This document shows positions 17,255 to 27,291 of a stretch of DNA of 64,000 nt, piece by piece; the first letter of the stretch is position 1, and every line of letters starts with the position of its first letter. The stretch comes from Nocardioides sp. IC4_145 (GTDB lineage Bacteria; Actinomycetota; Actinomycetes; Propionibacteriales; Nocardioidaceae): NCBI RefSeq assembly GCF_011250565.1, contig NZ_JAANMS010000007.1, positions 48,719 to 112,718 of the forward strand. Direction: 5' to 3'. Below the pieces are notes generated by a model. The model had not been told where the DNA came from, did no database searches, and worked only from the letters and a program-made list of their open reading frames with translations. The translations under genes were made by a program, and so were the position numbers.

Positions 17255-18280
17255 TCAGGCCGAGGAGGCGGCGACCCAGCGCTCGAGCGTGGCGGCTGCG
17301 GCCCCGGAGTCGATGGCGTCCGCGGCGCGGCGGATGCCCTCGGGCAGGGCCTCGGCGGCGGGCAGGTCGGGCGAGCCGTGGACGGCCAGGGCCGCACCGG
17401 CGTTCAGCAGCACCGCGTCGCGGACGGGTCCGCGCTCGCCGGCGAGCAGGCGACGTACGACCTCGGCGTTGTGCGCAGCGTCCCCGCCGCGCAGGTCCTC
17501 GGCCGTCGCCGGCGCCAGGTCGTACGCCGTCGGGTCGACGGTCTCGGGGACGACCTCGCCCGCGTGGACCCGCCACAGCCTCGACGTGCTCGTGGTCGTG
17601 AGCTCGTCGAGCCCGTCCTCGCCGCGGAAGACCCAGGCGTCGACGCCTCGCGCGGCGTACACGCCGGCCATCACGGGCGCGACGCGCGCGTCCGCGCAGC
17701 CGATGGCCTGCGCCGCGGGCCGGGCCGGGTTGGTGAGCGGGCCGAGCAGGTTGAAGGAGGTGCCGATCCCGAGCTCGCGGCGCGGCACGGCCGCGTGGCG
17801 CATCGCCGGGTGGAACGCGGCCGAGAAGCAGAACGTGATCCCCGCCTCGACGGCGACCTCGGCGACCCGGGTGACCGAGAGGTCGAGCCGGATGCCGAGC
17901 GCCTCGAGCACGTCGGCCGAGCCGGACTTCGAGGAGGCCGAGCGGTTGCCGTGCTTGACGACCGGCGCACCGGCGCCCGCGGCCACGATCGCCGACATGG
18001 TCGAGATGTTGACCGAGAACGACCGGTCGCCGCCGGTGCCGACCACGTCGAGCAGCCGGCCGGGCACGGAGATCGGGTTGGCCTCGGCGAGCATCGCCTC
18101 GGCGAGCCCGCGCAGCTCGTCGGTGGTCTCGCCCTTGGCGCGCAGCGCGACCGCGAAACCGGCGACCTGGGCGGGCGTGGCCTGCCCGGCGAGCACCTCG
18201 CCCATCGCCCACGCGGTCTGGTCCGCGCCCAGGTCCTCCCCGGCGACGAGCGCGCCGAGGACGTCAGGCCAGGTCGACAC
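17255..18280 (-). CDS. trpD: Anthranilate phosphoribosyltransferase
   Basis: This 341-aa enzyme joins anthranilate to PRPP in tryptophan synthesis. The PRPP motif [14 protein letters not shown] and the [21 protein letters not shown] signature are intact. Length is normal. The GTG start is one base after the stop of the receiver-like gene, so the two are co-transcribed. No other trp gene is nearby. The same placement beside cytochrome oxidase genes is seen in mycobacteria (Rv2192c). Confidence 0.97.
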   Translation of the reverse strand: MSTWPDVLGALVAGEDLGADQTAWAMGEVLAGQATPAQVAGFAVALRAKGETTDELRGLAEAMLAEANPISVPGRLLDVVGTGGDRSFSVNISTMSAIVAAGAGAPVVKHGNRSASSKSGSADVLEALGIRLDLSVTRVAEVAVEAGITFCFSAAFHPAMRHAAVPRRELGIGTSFNLLGPLTNPARPAAQAIGCADARVAPVMAGVYAARGVDAWVFRGEDGLDELTTTSTSRLWRVHAGEVVPETVDPTAYDLAPATAEDLRGGDAAHNAEVVRRLLAGERGPVRDAVLLNAGAALAVHGSPDLPAAEALPEGIRRAADAIDSGAAAATLERWVAASSA

Positions 18281-18281
18281 C

Positions 18282-18707
18282 TCAGGCGGAGGACGACGTG
18301 GGGGCGGGGACCCGCGGGCGCAGCAGGCCCACGACGGTCTCCGCGAGCTGGATCGGGTCGAGCGGGTGCGGCACCGCCGCCTCGGCCCGCGACCACGTGG
18401 CGAGCCATGCGTCCTGCGGGCGACCGGTCAGCACGACCACCGGCGGGCACTGGTAGATCTCGTCCTTGAGCTGCTTGGCGATGCCCATGCCGCCGGCCGG
18501 GACCGCCTCGCCGTCGAGGATGACCAGGTCGACGTGGCCGGCGTCCATGTTCTGGATGACGACGGGCTCGGTCGCGACCTCGACGTACTCCACCTCGGGC
18601 AGGTCCGGGTGCGGCCGACGCCCGAGCGCCAGGATCACCTGCTGGCGCGTGTTCACGTCGTCGCTGTAGACGAGCACCTTGAGCGGAGCGGGCTTGGAGT
18701 CGGTCAC
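18282..18707 (-). CDS. Stand-alone receiver-like protein, possibly degenerate
   Basis: The 141-aa product is a receiver fold without an output domain. The acidic pair (YSDD), the likely phospho-acceptor Asp (VILDGEA) and the Thr (VVVLTGR) are present. The usual Lys-Pro before the last helix is instead His-Pro (VPHPLDP), so phosphorylation chemistry may be altered. The GTG at 18707 is preceded by a TACGAT box 7 bases upstream (leaderless). It heads an operon with trpD. Its partner is unknown. Confidence 0.85.
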   Translation of the reverse strand: MTDSKPAPLKVLVYSDDVNTRQQVILALGRRPHPDLPEVEYVEVATEPVVIQNMDAGHVDLVILDGEAVPAGGMGIAKQLKDEIYQCPPVVVLTGRPQDAWLATWSRAEAAVPHPLDPIQLAETVVGLLRPRVPAPTSSSA

Positions 18708-18813
18708 GTCGGGGATCGTACGACGCCGGGCGGGCCGCTGCCCATGACCCTCCACACGTCGTCCCCCGCGTCGTCGACGCACACCCGGACCGGCGGCTCC
18801 CTACGATCCCCGC
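18708..18813. promoter_or_regulatory. Divergent leaderless promoters (receiver-trpD / SRPBCC)
   Basis: On the minus strand TACGAT (18720-18715) is 7 bases before the GTG at 18707. On the plus strand TACGAT (18802-18807) is 6 bases before the ATG at 18814. Neither has a ribosome site between box and start codon. Confidence 0.55.
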
Positions 18814-19320
18814 ATGCCATCGCAGAGGACCCTCACCCGCACGTCGACCGTGCCGCGGCCGGCGCCGGAGGTGTGGGCGCGGGTGACCAGCCCGGCCGGC
18901 ATCCGCCACGAGCTGCGGCCCTGGCTGTCGATGACGATGCCGCCCCGGCTCCGCGGCGCGACGATCGACGACGCCGCCCCGCTCCTCGGCCGGCCGCTCG
19001 GCAAGGCCTGGCTGCTCGCGGGCGGTCTCGTCCCGGTGGACTTCGACGACATGGTGCTGGTGGCGCTCGAGCCCGGCCGCCGCTTCCACGAGCGCTCGCG
19101 GATGCTGCTGTTCCCGCGGTGGGAGCACGAGCGGACCGTCGCACCCGCAGGCGGCGGGGCGTGCACCGTGACCGACCGGCTCACCTTCGTCCCCCGCCTG
19201 CCCGCGTCCCACCACGTCGTCGCCCTGCTGTTCGCCCACCGGCACCGTCGACTCCGCGCCTGGGCCCGCCGTCCAGTACCCGGCCGTTCAGGACCCGGCC
19301 GCTCAGGACACGATCGCTAG
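18814..19320 (+). CDS. SRPBCC (START/Bet v1-like) family protein
   Basis: This 168-aa protein has the SRPBCC pattern: an initial strand TRTSTVPRPAPEVWARV, a middle with RGATIDDAAPLLGRPL, and strands ending FPRWEHERTV and CTVTDRLTF. The family forms a hydrophobic pocket for lipids or small ligands. The C-terminus is a repetitive Gly/Arg/Ser tail. The stop TAG is itself the start of the TAGGTT box that serves the next gene. Confidence 0.75.
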   Translation: MPSQRTLTRTSTVPRPAPEVWARVTSPAGIRHELRPWLSMTMPPRLRGATIDDAAPLLGRPLGKAWLLAGGLVPVDFDDMVLVALEPGRRFHERSRMLLFPRWEHERTVAPAGGGACTVTDRLTFVPRLPASHHVVALLFAHRHRRLRAWARRPVPGRSGPGRSGHDR

Positions 19321-19323
19321 GTT
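19318..19323 (+). promoter_or_regulatory. TAGGTT -10 box, leaderless promoter overlapping a stop codon
   Basis: The TAG of the SRPBCC gene forms the first three bases of the box. The GTG at 19330 is 6 bases downstream. Confidence 0.5.
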
Positions 19324-19329
19324 CACCGC

Positions 19330-20661
19330 GTGGACTCCCAGACCTTCGTCAACCTCGGCCTGGTGCTGCTGTTCGTCCTCGCGGGCGGCGTCTTCGCGGC
19401 CACCGAGATCGCGCTGGTCTCGCTGCGCGACAGCCAGGTGTCCCGGATGGAGCGCGAGAGCGCGCGGGGTGCCCGGGTCGCGGCCATCGCGCGCGACCCC
19501 AACCGCTTCCTGGCCGCCGTGCAGATCGGCGTCACCGTCGCGGGGTTCTTCTCCGCCGCCTACGGCGGGTCGACCCTCGCGCCCGACGTCGCGCCGTACT
19601 TCGTCGACCTGGGCCTGCCCGAGGGCGCCGCCGACACCGTCGCGCTGGCGAGCATGACCCTGCTCATCGCCTACTTCTCGCTCGTGCTCGGCGAGCTGGT
19701 CCCCAAGCGGCTCGCCCTCCAGCGCTCCGCGCAGCTGTCCCTGCTCGTCGGCCCGCCGCTGGACCGCTTCGCCACGGTCATGCGGCCGGTCATCTGGCTG
19801 CTGTCGCGCTCGACCAACGCCCTGGTCCGGCTGCTCGGCGGCGACCCGTCGGCCACCAACGACGAGCTCTCGGAGGAGGAGCTGCGCGACATCGTCGCGA
19901 CCCACGAAGGGCTCGACGAGCAAGAGCGGCGGATCCTCGCCGACGTGTTCGCCGCCACCCGCACGACGGTCAAGGAGGTCATGCGGCCGCGGCCCGAGGT
20001 GGCGTTCCTGGCGGGCGACCTGCCGCTCGGCGAAGCGGTCGCCGAGATCCGCGAGCGGCCCTTCTCCCGCTACCCGGTGACCGGCCCGGGCGGCTTCGAC
20101 GACATCACCGGGTTCCTCCACATCCGCGACCTGCTCGAGGTGGGGGACGCCCGCGAGCGGCGCGTCTGCGACGTCCAGCGCGACGTGCTGATCGTGCCGG
20201 AGACCAACTACGTCCTGCCCACCGTCACGCAGATGCGCCGCGAGGGCGTCCACCTCGCCGTCGTCGTCGACGAGTACGGCGGCACCGACGGCATCGTCAC
20301 CCTCGAGGACCTCGTCGAGGAGATCGTCGGCGAGATCCGCGACGAGCACGACGCGCCCGAGCCGGACCTGCGCGCCGCCGACGGGACGCTGCTGCTCGAG
20401 GGCGGGCTGAGCATCGAGGACTTCGCCGAGCGCACCGGCGTCGAGCTCGAGGACGGTGACTACGAGACCGTTGCGGGGTACGTCGTCGCGCGGCTCGGCC
20501 GGATCGCCGAGCCCGACGACGCGGTCGCTGTCGGCGACGTGCGGCTGCGGGTGGCGGAGACCGACGGCGCCCGGATCACCCGAGTCGCCGTGGAGGTCCC
20601 GCCTGAGGAGCCCGCGGCAGCCGAGGCGACGGAGGTCACGAGGCCTACGGACGCGGGCTGA
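19330..20661 (+). CDS. CNNM/CorC-HlyC family transporter-like protein with CBS pair
   Basis: The 443-aa protein has a DUF21 (CNNM) membrane domain (residues 1-190; [20 protein letters not shown], the small-residue TAEIA-like turn), a CBS pair (about 205-330; [40 protein letters not shown]) and a C-terminal CorC/HlyC domain. The family exports Mg2+ or other divalent cations. The DEYGG box is intact. The end overlaps the convergent ctaG by 17 bases. Confidence 0.93.
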   Translation: MDSQTFVNLGLVLLFVLAGGVFAATEIALVSLRDSQVSRMERESARGARVAAIARDPNRFLAAVQIGVTVAGFFSAAYGGSTLAPDVAPYFVDLGLPEGAADTVALASMTLLIAYFSLVLGELVPKRLALQRSAQLSLLVGPPLDRFATVMRPVIWLLSRSTNALVRLLGGDPSATNDELSEEELRDIVATHEGLDEQERRILADVFAATRTTVKEVMRPRPEVAFLAGDLPLGEAVAEIRERPFSRYPVTGPGGFDDITGFLHIRDLLEVGDARERRVCDVQRDVLIVPETNYVLPTVTQMRREGVHLAVVVDEYGGTDGIVTLEDLVEEIVGEIRDEHDAPEPDLRAADGTLLLEGGLSIEDFAERTGVELEDGDYETVAGYVVARLGRIAEPDDAVAVGDVRLRVAETDGARITRVAVEVPPEEPAAAEATEVTRPTDAG

Positions 20662-21589
20662 GCTCGCGGGTCCGCGCCCGCTCCTCCTCGCGGTCGAGCC
20701 GGCGGTCCTCCCGCCGGGCCTCCTGCATCGAGGACCGCACCCACTGCGCGAAGAGCACGCCGAAGAAGACCAGGCCGATCAGGTCGCCCGAGGCCCACAG
20801 GATCCCGCCGGCGACGTGCTGGTCGTCCAGCGCGTCGGGCAGCCAGGAGGCCATCGGGCCCTCACGCAGCGCGAGGTAGTGCTCCTCGCCGATCAGCTCG
20901 GACTGGCCCATGATCGTCACGCCGAGGAACGCGTGGAACGGCAGCGTCAGCACGGTCATCAGCACGCGGAACGGGTAGCCCACCCGGCCCGGCACCGGGT
21001 CGATGCCCATGAGCGGCCAGAAGAACAGCGCGCCGACCAGCACCAGGTGGAGGTGCATGACCTCGTGCACGTAGGTCGACGACAGCGACGCGTCGTACCA
21101 ACCGGTGAAGTAGAGCGCCCACGGGGAGAGGATGTAGAGCGCGAAGGCCAGCGGCGCGAACGACAGCACCGCGGCGACCCGTGAGTGCAGCACCGCCAGC
21201 AGCCACCGGCGCGGCGTCGCCGGCAGCGTCCGCAGCGCGAGCGTCACGGGGGCGCCCAGCGCGAGCGCGAGCGGCACCAGCATCGACAGCACCATGTGCT
21301 GCACCATGTGCGCGCTCACCAGCGTCGTGTCGTACGCCGCCAGGCCGGACGCCGTCGCGACGTAGAACGACCCCATCCCGACCCCGACGAACGCGACGGC
21401 CCGCCCCACGGGCCAGCGGTCGCCCCGGGCGCGGAGCTTCGCGACGCCGAGCAGGTAGAGACCCGCGACCCAGACCGTCAGCACGGTGGGGACGGGGGCC
21501 AGGGACCACTGCGTGAAGAACGCCGCGAACGAGGGCTCGGGGAGGTTCGGGACAGAGGTCAGGGCCACCAGGACAGGAGCGCCGGACAC
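20645..21589 (-). CDS. ctaG: CtaG-type (caa3) cytochrome oxidase assembly membrane protein
   Basis: This 314-aa protein has seven or eight helices with the histidines of the caa3_CtaG family ([36 protein letters not shown]). It is thought to help insert copper or assemble cytochrome oxidase. The GTG at 21589 was chosen because TAAAGT lies 7 bases upstream of it, giving a leaderless start, and because the sequence before it has no family character. It is divergent from ctaE. Confidence 0.93.
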   Translation of the reverse strand: MSGAPVLVALTSVPNLPEPSFAAFFTQWSLAPVPTVLTVWVAGLYLLGVAKLRARGDRWPVGRAVAFVGVGMGSFYVATASGLAAYDTTLVSAHMVQHMVLSMLVPLALALGAPVTLALRTLPATPRRWLLAVLHSRVAAVLSFAPLAFALYILSPWALYFTGWYDASLSSTYVHEVMHLHLVLVGALFFWPLMGIDPVPGRVGYPFRVLMTVLTLPFHAFLGVTIMGQSELIGEEHYLALREGPMASWLPDALDDQHVAGGILWASGDLIGLVFFGVLFAQWVRSSMQEARREDRRLDREEERARTRELSPRP

Positions 21590-21663
21590 GCTGTGAACTT
21601 TATGACCCGCACCCAGGAGGGGGTCGGGGTGCCCTCGTAGGCAGGGCGGGACATAATGGCGCC
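21590..21663. promoter_or_regulatory. Divergent leaderless promoters (ctaG / ctaE)
   Basis: On the minus strand TAAAGT (21602-21597) is 7 bases before the ctaG GTG. On the plus strand CATAAT (21652-21657) is 6 bases before the ctaE GTG. The short shared gap suggests joint control of oxidase assembly and the ctaE-qcr operon. Confidence 0.5.
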
Positions 21664-22302
21664 GTGGCGACCACAGCAACCATCCCGGCCTCCCGCCTCC
21701 ACGGGCATCACGACCGTCCCAGCATGGTCAGCGTGGGGACCATCATCTGGCTCTCGAGCGAGCTGATGTTCTTCGCGGCCCTGTTCGCGGCGTACTTCAC
21801 GATCCGCTCGGTGAGCCCGGAGCTGTGGGACCAGAACACCGCGATCCTCGACGTGCCCTTCGCCTCGGTGAACACCACGATCCTGGTGCTCAGCTCGCTG
21901 ACCTGCCAGCTGGGCGTCTTCGCCGCCGAGCGGGGCCAGGTCGGGCGCACCGGGTCGCTGCTGAACTTCCGCCTCTGGGGCCTGCGCGAGTGGTTCATCC
22001 TCACGTTCGTGATGGGCGCGGTCTTCGTCGCCGGCCAGGCGGTGGAGTACGCGAACCTCGTGCAGGAGGACGTCACCATCCAGCAGTCCGCCTACGGCAC
22101 GGTGTTCTACCTGACCACCGGCTTCCACGGGATCCACGTGGTCGGTGGCCTGATCGCCTTCCTGCTGGTCCTCGCACGCACCTACCTGGCGCGCAAGTTC
22201 ACCCACGAGCAGGCCGTCAGCGCGATCGTCGTCTCCTACTACTGGCACTTCGTCGACGTGGTGTGGATCGGTCTGTTCGCGACGATCTACCTCGTCAAGT
22301 AG
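21664..22302 (+). CDS. ctaE: Cytochrome c oxidase subunit III
   Basis: The 212-aa protein has five to seven helices with the subunit III signatures [25 protein letters not shown] and [14 protein letters not shown]. It stabilises the aa3 oxidase. The GTG start follows a CATAAT box by 6 bases. qcrC follows 63 bases later with a GAGGA ribosome site, so the genes are probably one operon. Confidence 0.97.
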   Translation: MATTATIPASRLHGHHDRPSMVSVGTIIWLSSELMFFAALFAAYFTIRSVSPELWDQNTAILDVPFASVNTTILVLSSLTCQLGVFAAERGQVGRTGSLLNFRLWGLREWFILTFVMGAVFVAGQAVEYANLVQEDVTIQQSAYGTVFYLTTGFHGIHVVGGLIAFLLVLARTYLARKFTHEQAVSAIVVSYYWHFVDVVWIGLFATIYLVK

Positions 22303-22365
22303 TCCGCAGCCTCACCTGGCACCACCAGCAGCCCGCCCACCCGCAAGGACCCCGAGGATCACAAC

Positions 22366-23241
22366 GTGCGTCTCCTGAACCGTTCCGCAGGTCGACTCTC
22401 CCGGCACCGCCGGGGCCCGCTCGCGGGCGTCGTGCTGCTGCTGCTCGGCCTGGTGCTCACCGGGAGCCTGTACGCCGCGTTCGCGCCGGCGCAGGCCACC
22501 TCCGCCGAGAGCGACACCGCCCAGGTCGCGAAGGGCCGTGAGCTCTTCCTGGTCGGCTGCGCCTTCTGCCACGGGCAGAACGGCGAGGGCATCCTGACCC
22601 AGCGCGGCGACACCCAGCTCGGCCCGCCGCTGGCCGGCGTCGGCGCCGCCGCCGTCGACTTCCAGGTCGGCACCGGCCGGATGCCGATGGTCCAGCCGGG
22701 ACAGCAGGCCCCCGACAAGCCGGCGGTCTACTCCCAGGAGGAGATCGACGCCCTCGGTGCGTACGTCGCGTCGCTCGGCCCCGGCCCGGCCGTCCCTGAC
22801 GAGGGCGAGTACACCCTCGAGGGCCTGTCCGAGGAGGAGCGCGAGGAGGCCATCGTCCGCGGCGGCCAGATCTTCCTCACCAACTGCACCGCCTGCCACA
22901 ACTTCAACGGCAGCGGCGGCGCGATGCCGCGCGGCGGCTACGCCCCCGCGCTGCACGAGACCGACCCCAAGTACATCTACGAGGCCATGCTCACCGGCCC
23001 CCAGCAGATGCCGAACTTCTCCAACGGCAACCTGCCGCCGGAGGAGAAGCGCGACGTCATCGCCTACCTCGAGTCGCTCCGTGAGCAGCCCGAGTACGGC
23101 GGCTTCGGCCTCGGCGGCCTCGGCCCCGTGAGCGAGGGCCTGTTCGCCTGGCTCGTCGGCATCGGCGGCCTCGTCGGGTTCGCGATCTGGATCGCGGCCC
23201 ACACCACGCGCTCCACGAAGAAGAAGGGACAGGCGGCGTGA
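22366..23241 (+). CDS. qcrC: Menaquinol-cytochrome c reductase, dihaem cytochrome c subunit
   Basis: This 291-aa subunit has an N-terminal anchor (about residues 20-40), two c-haem sites (C65AFCH69 and C174TACH178) and a C-terminal anchor (LFAWLVGIGGLVGFAIWI). The dihaem QcrC replaces separate c1 and c cytochromes and links bc1 directly to the aa3 oxidase in actinobacteria. Met in the RMPMVQPG and QMPNFS boxes are likely axial ligands. Its stop overlaps the qcrA start by a GTGA. Confidence 0.97.
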   Translation: MRLLNRSAGRLSRHRRGPLAGVVLLLLGLVLTGSLYAAFAPAQATSAESDTAQVAKGRELFLVGCAFCHGQNGEGILTQRGDTQLGPPLAGVGAAAVDFQVGTGRMPMVQPGQQAPDKPAVYSQEEIDALGAYVASLGPGPAVPDEGEYTLEGLSEEEREEAIVRGGQIFLTNCTACHNFNGSGGAMPRGGYAPALHETDPKYIYEAMLTGPQQMPNFSNGNLPPEEKRDVIAYLESLREQPEYGGFGLGGLGPVSEGLFAWLVGIGGLVGFAIWIAAHTTRSTKKKGQAA

Positions 23242-24380
23242 CCGACGCCCGCGACCACGAGTCGCACGAGAACGACCCGCACGAGGGCGAGTCGTCGCAG
23301 AACCTCCCCGACAGCCCCGCCGGCTCGGCCGGCGCCGTGCCGGAGTCGGCCGAGCCCATCGCGGACCCGGGCCTGCCGGCGCACGTCTGGCGTCCCACCG
23401 ACGTCGACGAGCGCCAGGAGAAGCGCGCCGAGCGCCAGGTCGCCGCCCTCTTCGGGCTGTCCGCGGTCTGCGTGCTGCTGTTCCTCGTCGCCTACTTCAC
23501 CCTCGAGATCGGCGACAACCACGACACCTTCGCCGGCTTCGGCGCCTCGACGGTCGCGCTCGGCACGACCTTCGGCCTCGCGCTGCTGCTCATCGGCGTC
23601 GGCATCATCCAGTGGGCCCGCAAGCTCATGGGTGACCACGAGATCAGCGAGCTGCGCCACCCGGCCCGCTCCTCCGACGAGGACCGCACGGCGACCCTGG
23701 CGGCACTGAACGCCGGTCTCGAGGAGTCCGGCATCGGCCGCCGCCCGCTGGTCCGCAACTCGCTCCTCGGCGCGGTCGGCCTCCTCGGCCTGCCCGCGAT
23801 CGTGCTGCTGCGTGACCTCGGTCCCCTGCCCGGCGACGTGCAGGACGACCAGGAGTACCCCGGCGCCGGCCTCGAGCGCACCGTGTGGACCAAGGGCATG
23901 CGCGTGGTCCGCGACGTCATCGGCACCCCGATCCGCGCCGCCGACCTCGAGATCGGTGACCTGGTCAACGCCGTCCCGGAGGCCTTCTTCGAGGTCGACG
24001 AGGAGGGCGAGCACCTCATCGAGGGCATCGAGCTCCAGATCGCGAAGTCCAAGGCGGCGGTCATCGTCGTGCGGATGGAGCCCGACGAGATCATCGTCGG
24101 CGAGGGCCGCGACAACTGGACCGTCGACGGCGTCCTGTGCTACTCCAAGATCTGCACCCACGTCGGGTGCCCGATCTCCCTGTACGAGCGCACCACGCAC
24201 CACGTGCTGTGCCCGTGCCACCAGTCCACCTTCGACCTCGCGGACTCCGCGCGGGTCGTGTTCGGCCCGGCCGCCCGCGCCCTCCCCCAGCTCCCGCTGG
24301 CGGTGGACGACGAGGGCTACCTGGTCGCACAGAGCGACTTCACCGAGCCGGTGGGCCCGAGCTACTGGGAGCGTGGCTGA
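23238..24380 (+). CDS. qcrA: Menaquinol-cytochrome c reductase, Rieske iron-sulfur subunit
   Basis: The 380-aa subunit has an acidic N-terminal arm, three membrane helices (about residues 75-95, 105-130 and 178-195) and a C-terminal Rieske domain. The 2Fe-2S ligands are C306, H308, C325 and H328, with C311 and C327 forming the usual disulfide. The three-helix form is the actinobacterial type. The qcrB start lies 2 bases beyond the stop. Confidence 0.97.
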   Translation: MTDARDHESHENDPHEGESSQNLPDSPAGSAGAVPESAEPIADPGLPAHVWRPTDVDERQEKRAERQVAALFGLSAVCVLLFLVAYFTLEIGDNHDTFAGFGASTVALGTTFGLALLLIGVGIIQWARKLMGDHEISELRHPARSSDEDRTATLAALNAGLEESGIGRRPLVRNSLLGAVGLLGLPAIVLLRDLGPLPGDVQDDQEYPGAGLERTVWTKGMRVVRDVIGTPIRAADLEIGDLVNAVPEAFFEVDEEGEHLIEGIELQIAKSKAAVIVVRMEPDEIIVGEGRDNWTVDGVLCYSKICTHVGCPISLYERTTHHVLCPCHQSTFDLADSARVVFGPAARALPQLPLAVDDEGYLVAQSDFTEPVGPSYWERG

Positions 24381-24382
24381 CA

Positions 24383-26134
24383 ATGAGCATCGACACGAGC
24401 AAGGTCGCCACGAGCAACTCCTCGGCGGCCGTCGCGAAGAAGCCGGGTCGTGCCGGCGTCGTCGCCAACTGGGCCGACGAGCGCCTGGGCCTCGGCACGG
24501 CGATGAAGAAGAACCTGCGCAAGGTCTTCCCGGACCACTGGTCCTTCATGCTGGGCGAGATCGCCCTGTGGAGCTTCGTCGTCCTGCTGCTCTCGGGTGT
24601 CTTCCTGACGCTGTGGTTCAACCCCAGCATGGGCGAGATCCACTACGAGGGCTCCTACGACCAGCTGCGCGGCGTGGCGATGTCGGAGTCGATGGCCTCG
24701 ACGCTGGACATCTCCTTCGACGTCCGCGGCGGTCTGCTGATGCGGCAGATGCACCACTGGGCCGCGATGCTCTTCATCGCCTCGATGATGATCCACCTGC
24801 TGCGCGTGTTCTTCACCGGCGCGCACCGCAAGCCGCGTGAGATGAACTGGGTCATCGGCTGCCTGCTGCTGATCCTGGGCACGCTCGAGGGCTTCACCGG
24901 CTACTCGCTCCCCGACGACCTGCTCTCCGGCACCGGCGTCCGCGCCGCGGACGGCTTCATGAAGTCGATCCCGGTGGTCGGCACGTACCTGTCGTTCTTC
25001 CTCTTCGGTGGCGAGTTCCCCGGCGACGCGATCATCCCGCGCCTCTACATGATCCACATCCTGCTGATCCCGGGCCTGCTGCTGGCGCTGATCGCCGCGC
25101 ACATGCTGCTGCTCGTCTACCACAAGCACACCCAGTGGCCTGGTCCCGGCCGCACCGAGCAGAACGTCGTGGGCTTCCCGATGCTGCCGGTGTACGCCGC
25201 GAAGGCGGGCGGCTTCTTCTTCATCGTGTTCGGCGTCTGCGCCCTCATGGGTGGCCTGCTGACGATCAACCCGGTGTGGAAGTACGGCCCCTACGACCCG
25301 ACCAAGGTGACCGCCGGCTCGCAGCCGGACTGGTACATGGGCTGGCCCGACGGTGCGCTGCGGATCATGCCGGGCTGGGAGTCGGAGTTCTGGGGCACCA
25401 CGTGGTCCTGGAACGTCTTCCTGCCGATCATCGTCCTCCCGGGCCTGATGTTCACGATCCTGCTCCTCCTGCCCTTCCTGGAGGCCTGGGTCACCGGTGA
25501 CAAGCGCGAGCACCACCTGCTCCAGCGCCCGCGCAACGCTCCGACCCGCACCGCGCTGATGGTCGCGCTGATGACCTTCTACGGCCTGATGTGGGCCGCG
25601 GGCGGCAACGACATCATCGCGATCAGGCTGCACCTGAGCATCAACCAGATCACGTACTTCATGCGGGCCGCGGTGTTCATCGGACCCGTGATCGCCTTCA
25701 TGATCACGCGTCGTTGGTGCATCTCGCTGCAGCGCCAGGACAACGAGAAGCTCTTGCACGGCTACGAGACGGGCGTGATCATGCGCTCGCCCGAGGGCGG
25801 CTACAGCGAGCGGCACCTGCCGCTCGACACCGCCAAGGCGTACGCCGTCACGGCTCGGGACCGCGACGAGGCCTCCTACGTCCCGGTCGGCACCAACGGG
25901 GTCGACCCGAACGGCGTCCCGGCGCCGACGGGTCGCGGCAGCAAGCTGCGCGCACGACTCCAGAACCTCTGGTTCGCCGACAACATCCAGAAGCCGACCG
26001 CGGCCGAGCTCGAGGAGGCGCACCACCACGCCGCGCACGAGGCGCACGGCGAGCTCGAGGGCGTGTCGGCGGACGGTCACCAGTTCGACGGTCACCACGC
26101 CGTCGAGGGCGAGTCGCTCCGCGGCGACCACTGA
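24383..26134 (+). CDS. qcrB: Menaquinol-cytochrome c reductase, cytochrome b subunit
   Basis: This 583-aa protein is cytochrome b, with haem-ligand histidines in the helices near RQMHHWAAMLFIA and IHILLIPGLLLALIAAH, the PDWYMGW segment of the Qo site and eight or more helices. Residues after about 430 form a long cytoplasmic tail typical of actinobacteria, ending in a His/Glu-rich stretch (EEAHHHAAHEAHGELEG). QcrB is the target of the drug Q203 in mycobacteria. It ends the operon; a strong terminator follows. Confidence 0.97.
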   Translation: MSIDTSKVATSNSSAAVAKKPGRAGVVANWADERLGLGTAMKKNLRKVFPDHWSFMLGEIALWSFVVLLLSGVFLTLWFNPSMGEIHYEGSYDQLRGVAMSESMASTLDISFDVRGGLLMRQMHHWAAMLFIASMMIHLLRVFFTGAHRKPREMNWVIGCLLLILGTLEGFTGYSLPDDLLSGTGVRAADGFMKSIPVVGTYLSFFLFGGEFPGDAIIPRLYMIHILLIPGLLLALIAAHMLLLVYHKHTQWPGPGRTEQNVVGFPMLPVYAAKAGGFFFIVFGVCALMGGLLTINPVWKYGPYDPTKVTAGSQPDWYMGWPDGALRIMPGWESEFWGTTWSWNVFLPIIVLPGLMFTILLLLPFLEAWVTGDKREHHLLQRPRNAPTRTALMVALMTFYGLMWAAGGNDIIAIRLHLSINQITYFMRAAVFIGPVIAFMITRRWCISLQRQDNEKLLHGYETGVIMRSPEGGYSERHLPLDTAKAYAVTARDRDEASYVPVGTNGVDPNGVPAPTGRGSKLRARLQNLWFADNIQKPTAAELEEAHHHAAHEAHGELEGVSADGHQFDGHHAVEGESLRGDH

Positions 26135-26142
26135 GTCCAGCT

Positions 26143-26170
26143 CAGCAGCACCAGCACAGCAGCACCAGCA
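26143..26170. repeat. Two tandem copies of a 14-bp unit
   Basis: CAGCAGCACCAGCA occurs twice in a row just after qcrB, before the terminator. It probably arose by slippage in non-coding DNA. Confidence 0.6.
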
Positions 26171-26178
26171 CGGACAGC

Positions 26179-26216
26179 CCGAGGGCCCCGGACCGCGACG
26201 CGGCCGGGGCCCTCGG
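26179..26216 (+). terminator. Hairpin terminator after qcrB
   Basis: Perfect 13-bp arms (26179-26191 and 26204-26216) with a 12-base loop follow qcrB and precede the next gene by 28 bases. There is no T-run. Confidence 0.75.
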
Positions 26217-26244
26217 CCCATCCGCCCACCGACCAGGAGCACCC

Positions 26245-27282
26245 ATGGACCTGCAGCTCGGCCTCGACACCTTCGGCGACGTCACCGTCGGCCCGGACGG
26301 CACGCTCCTCCCCCACGCGCAGGTCGTGCGGGACGTCGTGGCCCAGGGCCGGCTGGCCGACGAGGTGGGCGTCGACGCGTTCGGCATCGGCGAGCACCAC
26401 CGCGACGACTACGCGGTCTCCGCGCCGGACGTCGTGCTCGCGGGCCTGGCGACGACCACCGAGCGGATCCTGCTCGGTTCGGCCGTCACCGTGCTGAGCT
26501 CCGACGACCCCGTGCGCGTCATGGAGCGGTTCGCCACCATCGACGCGCTCTCGGGCGGCCGGGCGGAGGTGACCCTGGGGCGCGGCTCGTTCACAGAGTC
26601 CTTCCCGCTCTTCGGCTTCGACCTCGCGGACTACGAGGTGCTCTTCAGCGAGAAGCTCGACCTGTTCGCGCGGCTCCGGGTCGCGACCGCGCAGGGCCAG
26701 CCGCTGACCTGGGAGGGCTCGACCCGGCGGCCGCTGGTGGAGGCGCAGGTGTGGCCGCGGCCCGAGCAGCAGCCACTGCGCTCCTGGGTCGCGGTGGGCG
26801 GGTCACCGGAGTCGGTGGTCCGGGCCGCCCGGTACGGCCTGCCGCTCATGCTGGCGATCATCGGCGGCGAGCCCGCCCGCTTCGCGCCGTACGTCGACCT
26901 CTACTCCCGCGCGCTCGACGAGCTGGGCCAGCCGCGGCTGCCCGTCGGGGTGCACTCCCCCGGCTTCGTCGCCCGGACCGACGCGGAGGCGCGCGAGCGG
27001 CTGTTCCCGCACTTCAAGGTCAACCGCGACCGGATCGGCCGGGAGCGCGGCTGGCCGCCCGCGACCCGCGCCCAGCTGGACGCGGAGGCCGACCACGGGG
27101 CGCTCTTCGTCGGGTCACCGGAGACGGTCGCGCGCAAGATCGCCGCGACCGTGCAGGCGCTCGGCATCGACCGCTTCGACCTGAAGTACTCCCACGGCCC
27201 GCTGCCGCACGACCACCTCATGGAGTGCATCGAGCTCTACGGCACCCAGGTCGCGCCGATGGTGCGCGACCTGCTCGCCTGA
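26245..27282 (+). CDS. LLM-class flavin-dependent oxidoreductase
   Basis: The 345-aa protein is a luciferase-like TIM barrel with IGEHHRDDYAVSAP near the start, LGSAVTVLSSDDPVRVMERFATIDALSGGR, and LGRGSFTESFPLFG. These are typical of the group that uses FMN or F420 and has a DDP box. Substrate is unknown. The ATG at 26245 follows CAGGAG by 5 bases. It converges on the L,D-transpeptidase with only 9 bases between stops. Confidence 0.9.
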   Translation: MDLQLGLDTFGDVTVGPDGTLLPHAQVVRDVVAQGRLADEVGVDAFGIGEHHRDDYAVSAPDVVLAGLATTTERILLGSAVTVLSSDDPVRVMERFATIDALSGGRAEVTLGRGSFTESFPLFGFDLADYEVLFSEKLDLFARLRVATAQGQPLTWEGSTRRPLVEAQVWPRPEQQPLRSWVAVGGSPESVVRAARYGLPLMLAIIGGEPARFAPYVDLYSRALDELGQPRLPVGVHSPGFVARTDAEARERLFPHFKVNRDRIGRERGWPPATRAQLDAEADHGALFVGSPETVARKIAATVQALGIDRFDLKYSHGPLPHDHLMECIELYGTQVAPMVRDLLA

Positions 27283-27291
27283 GGGCGGCAC

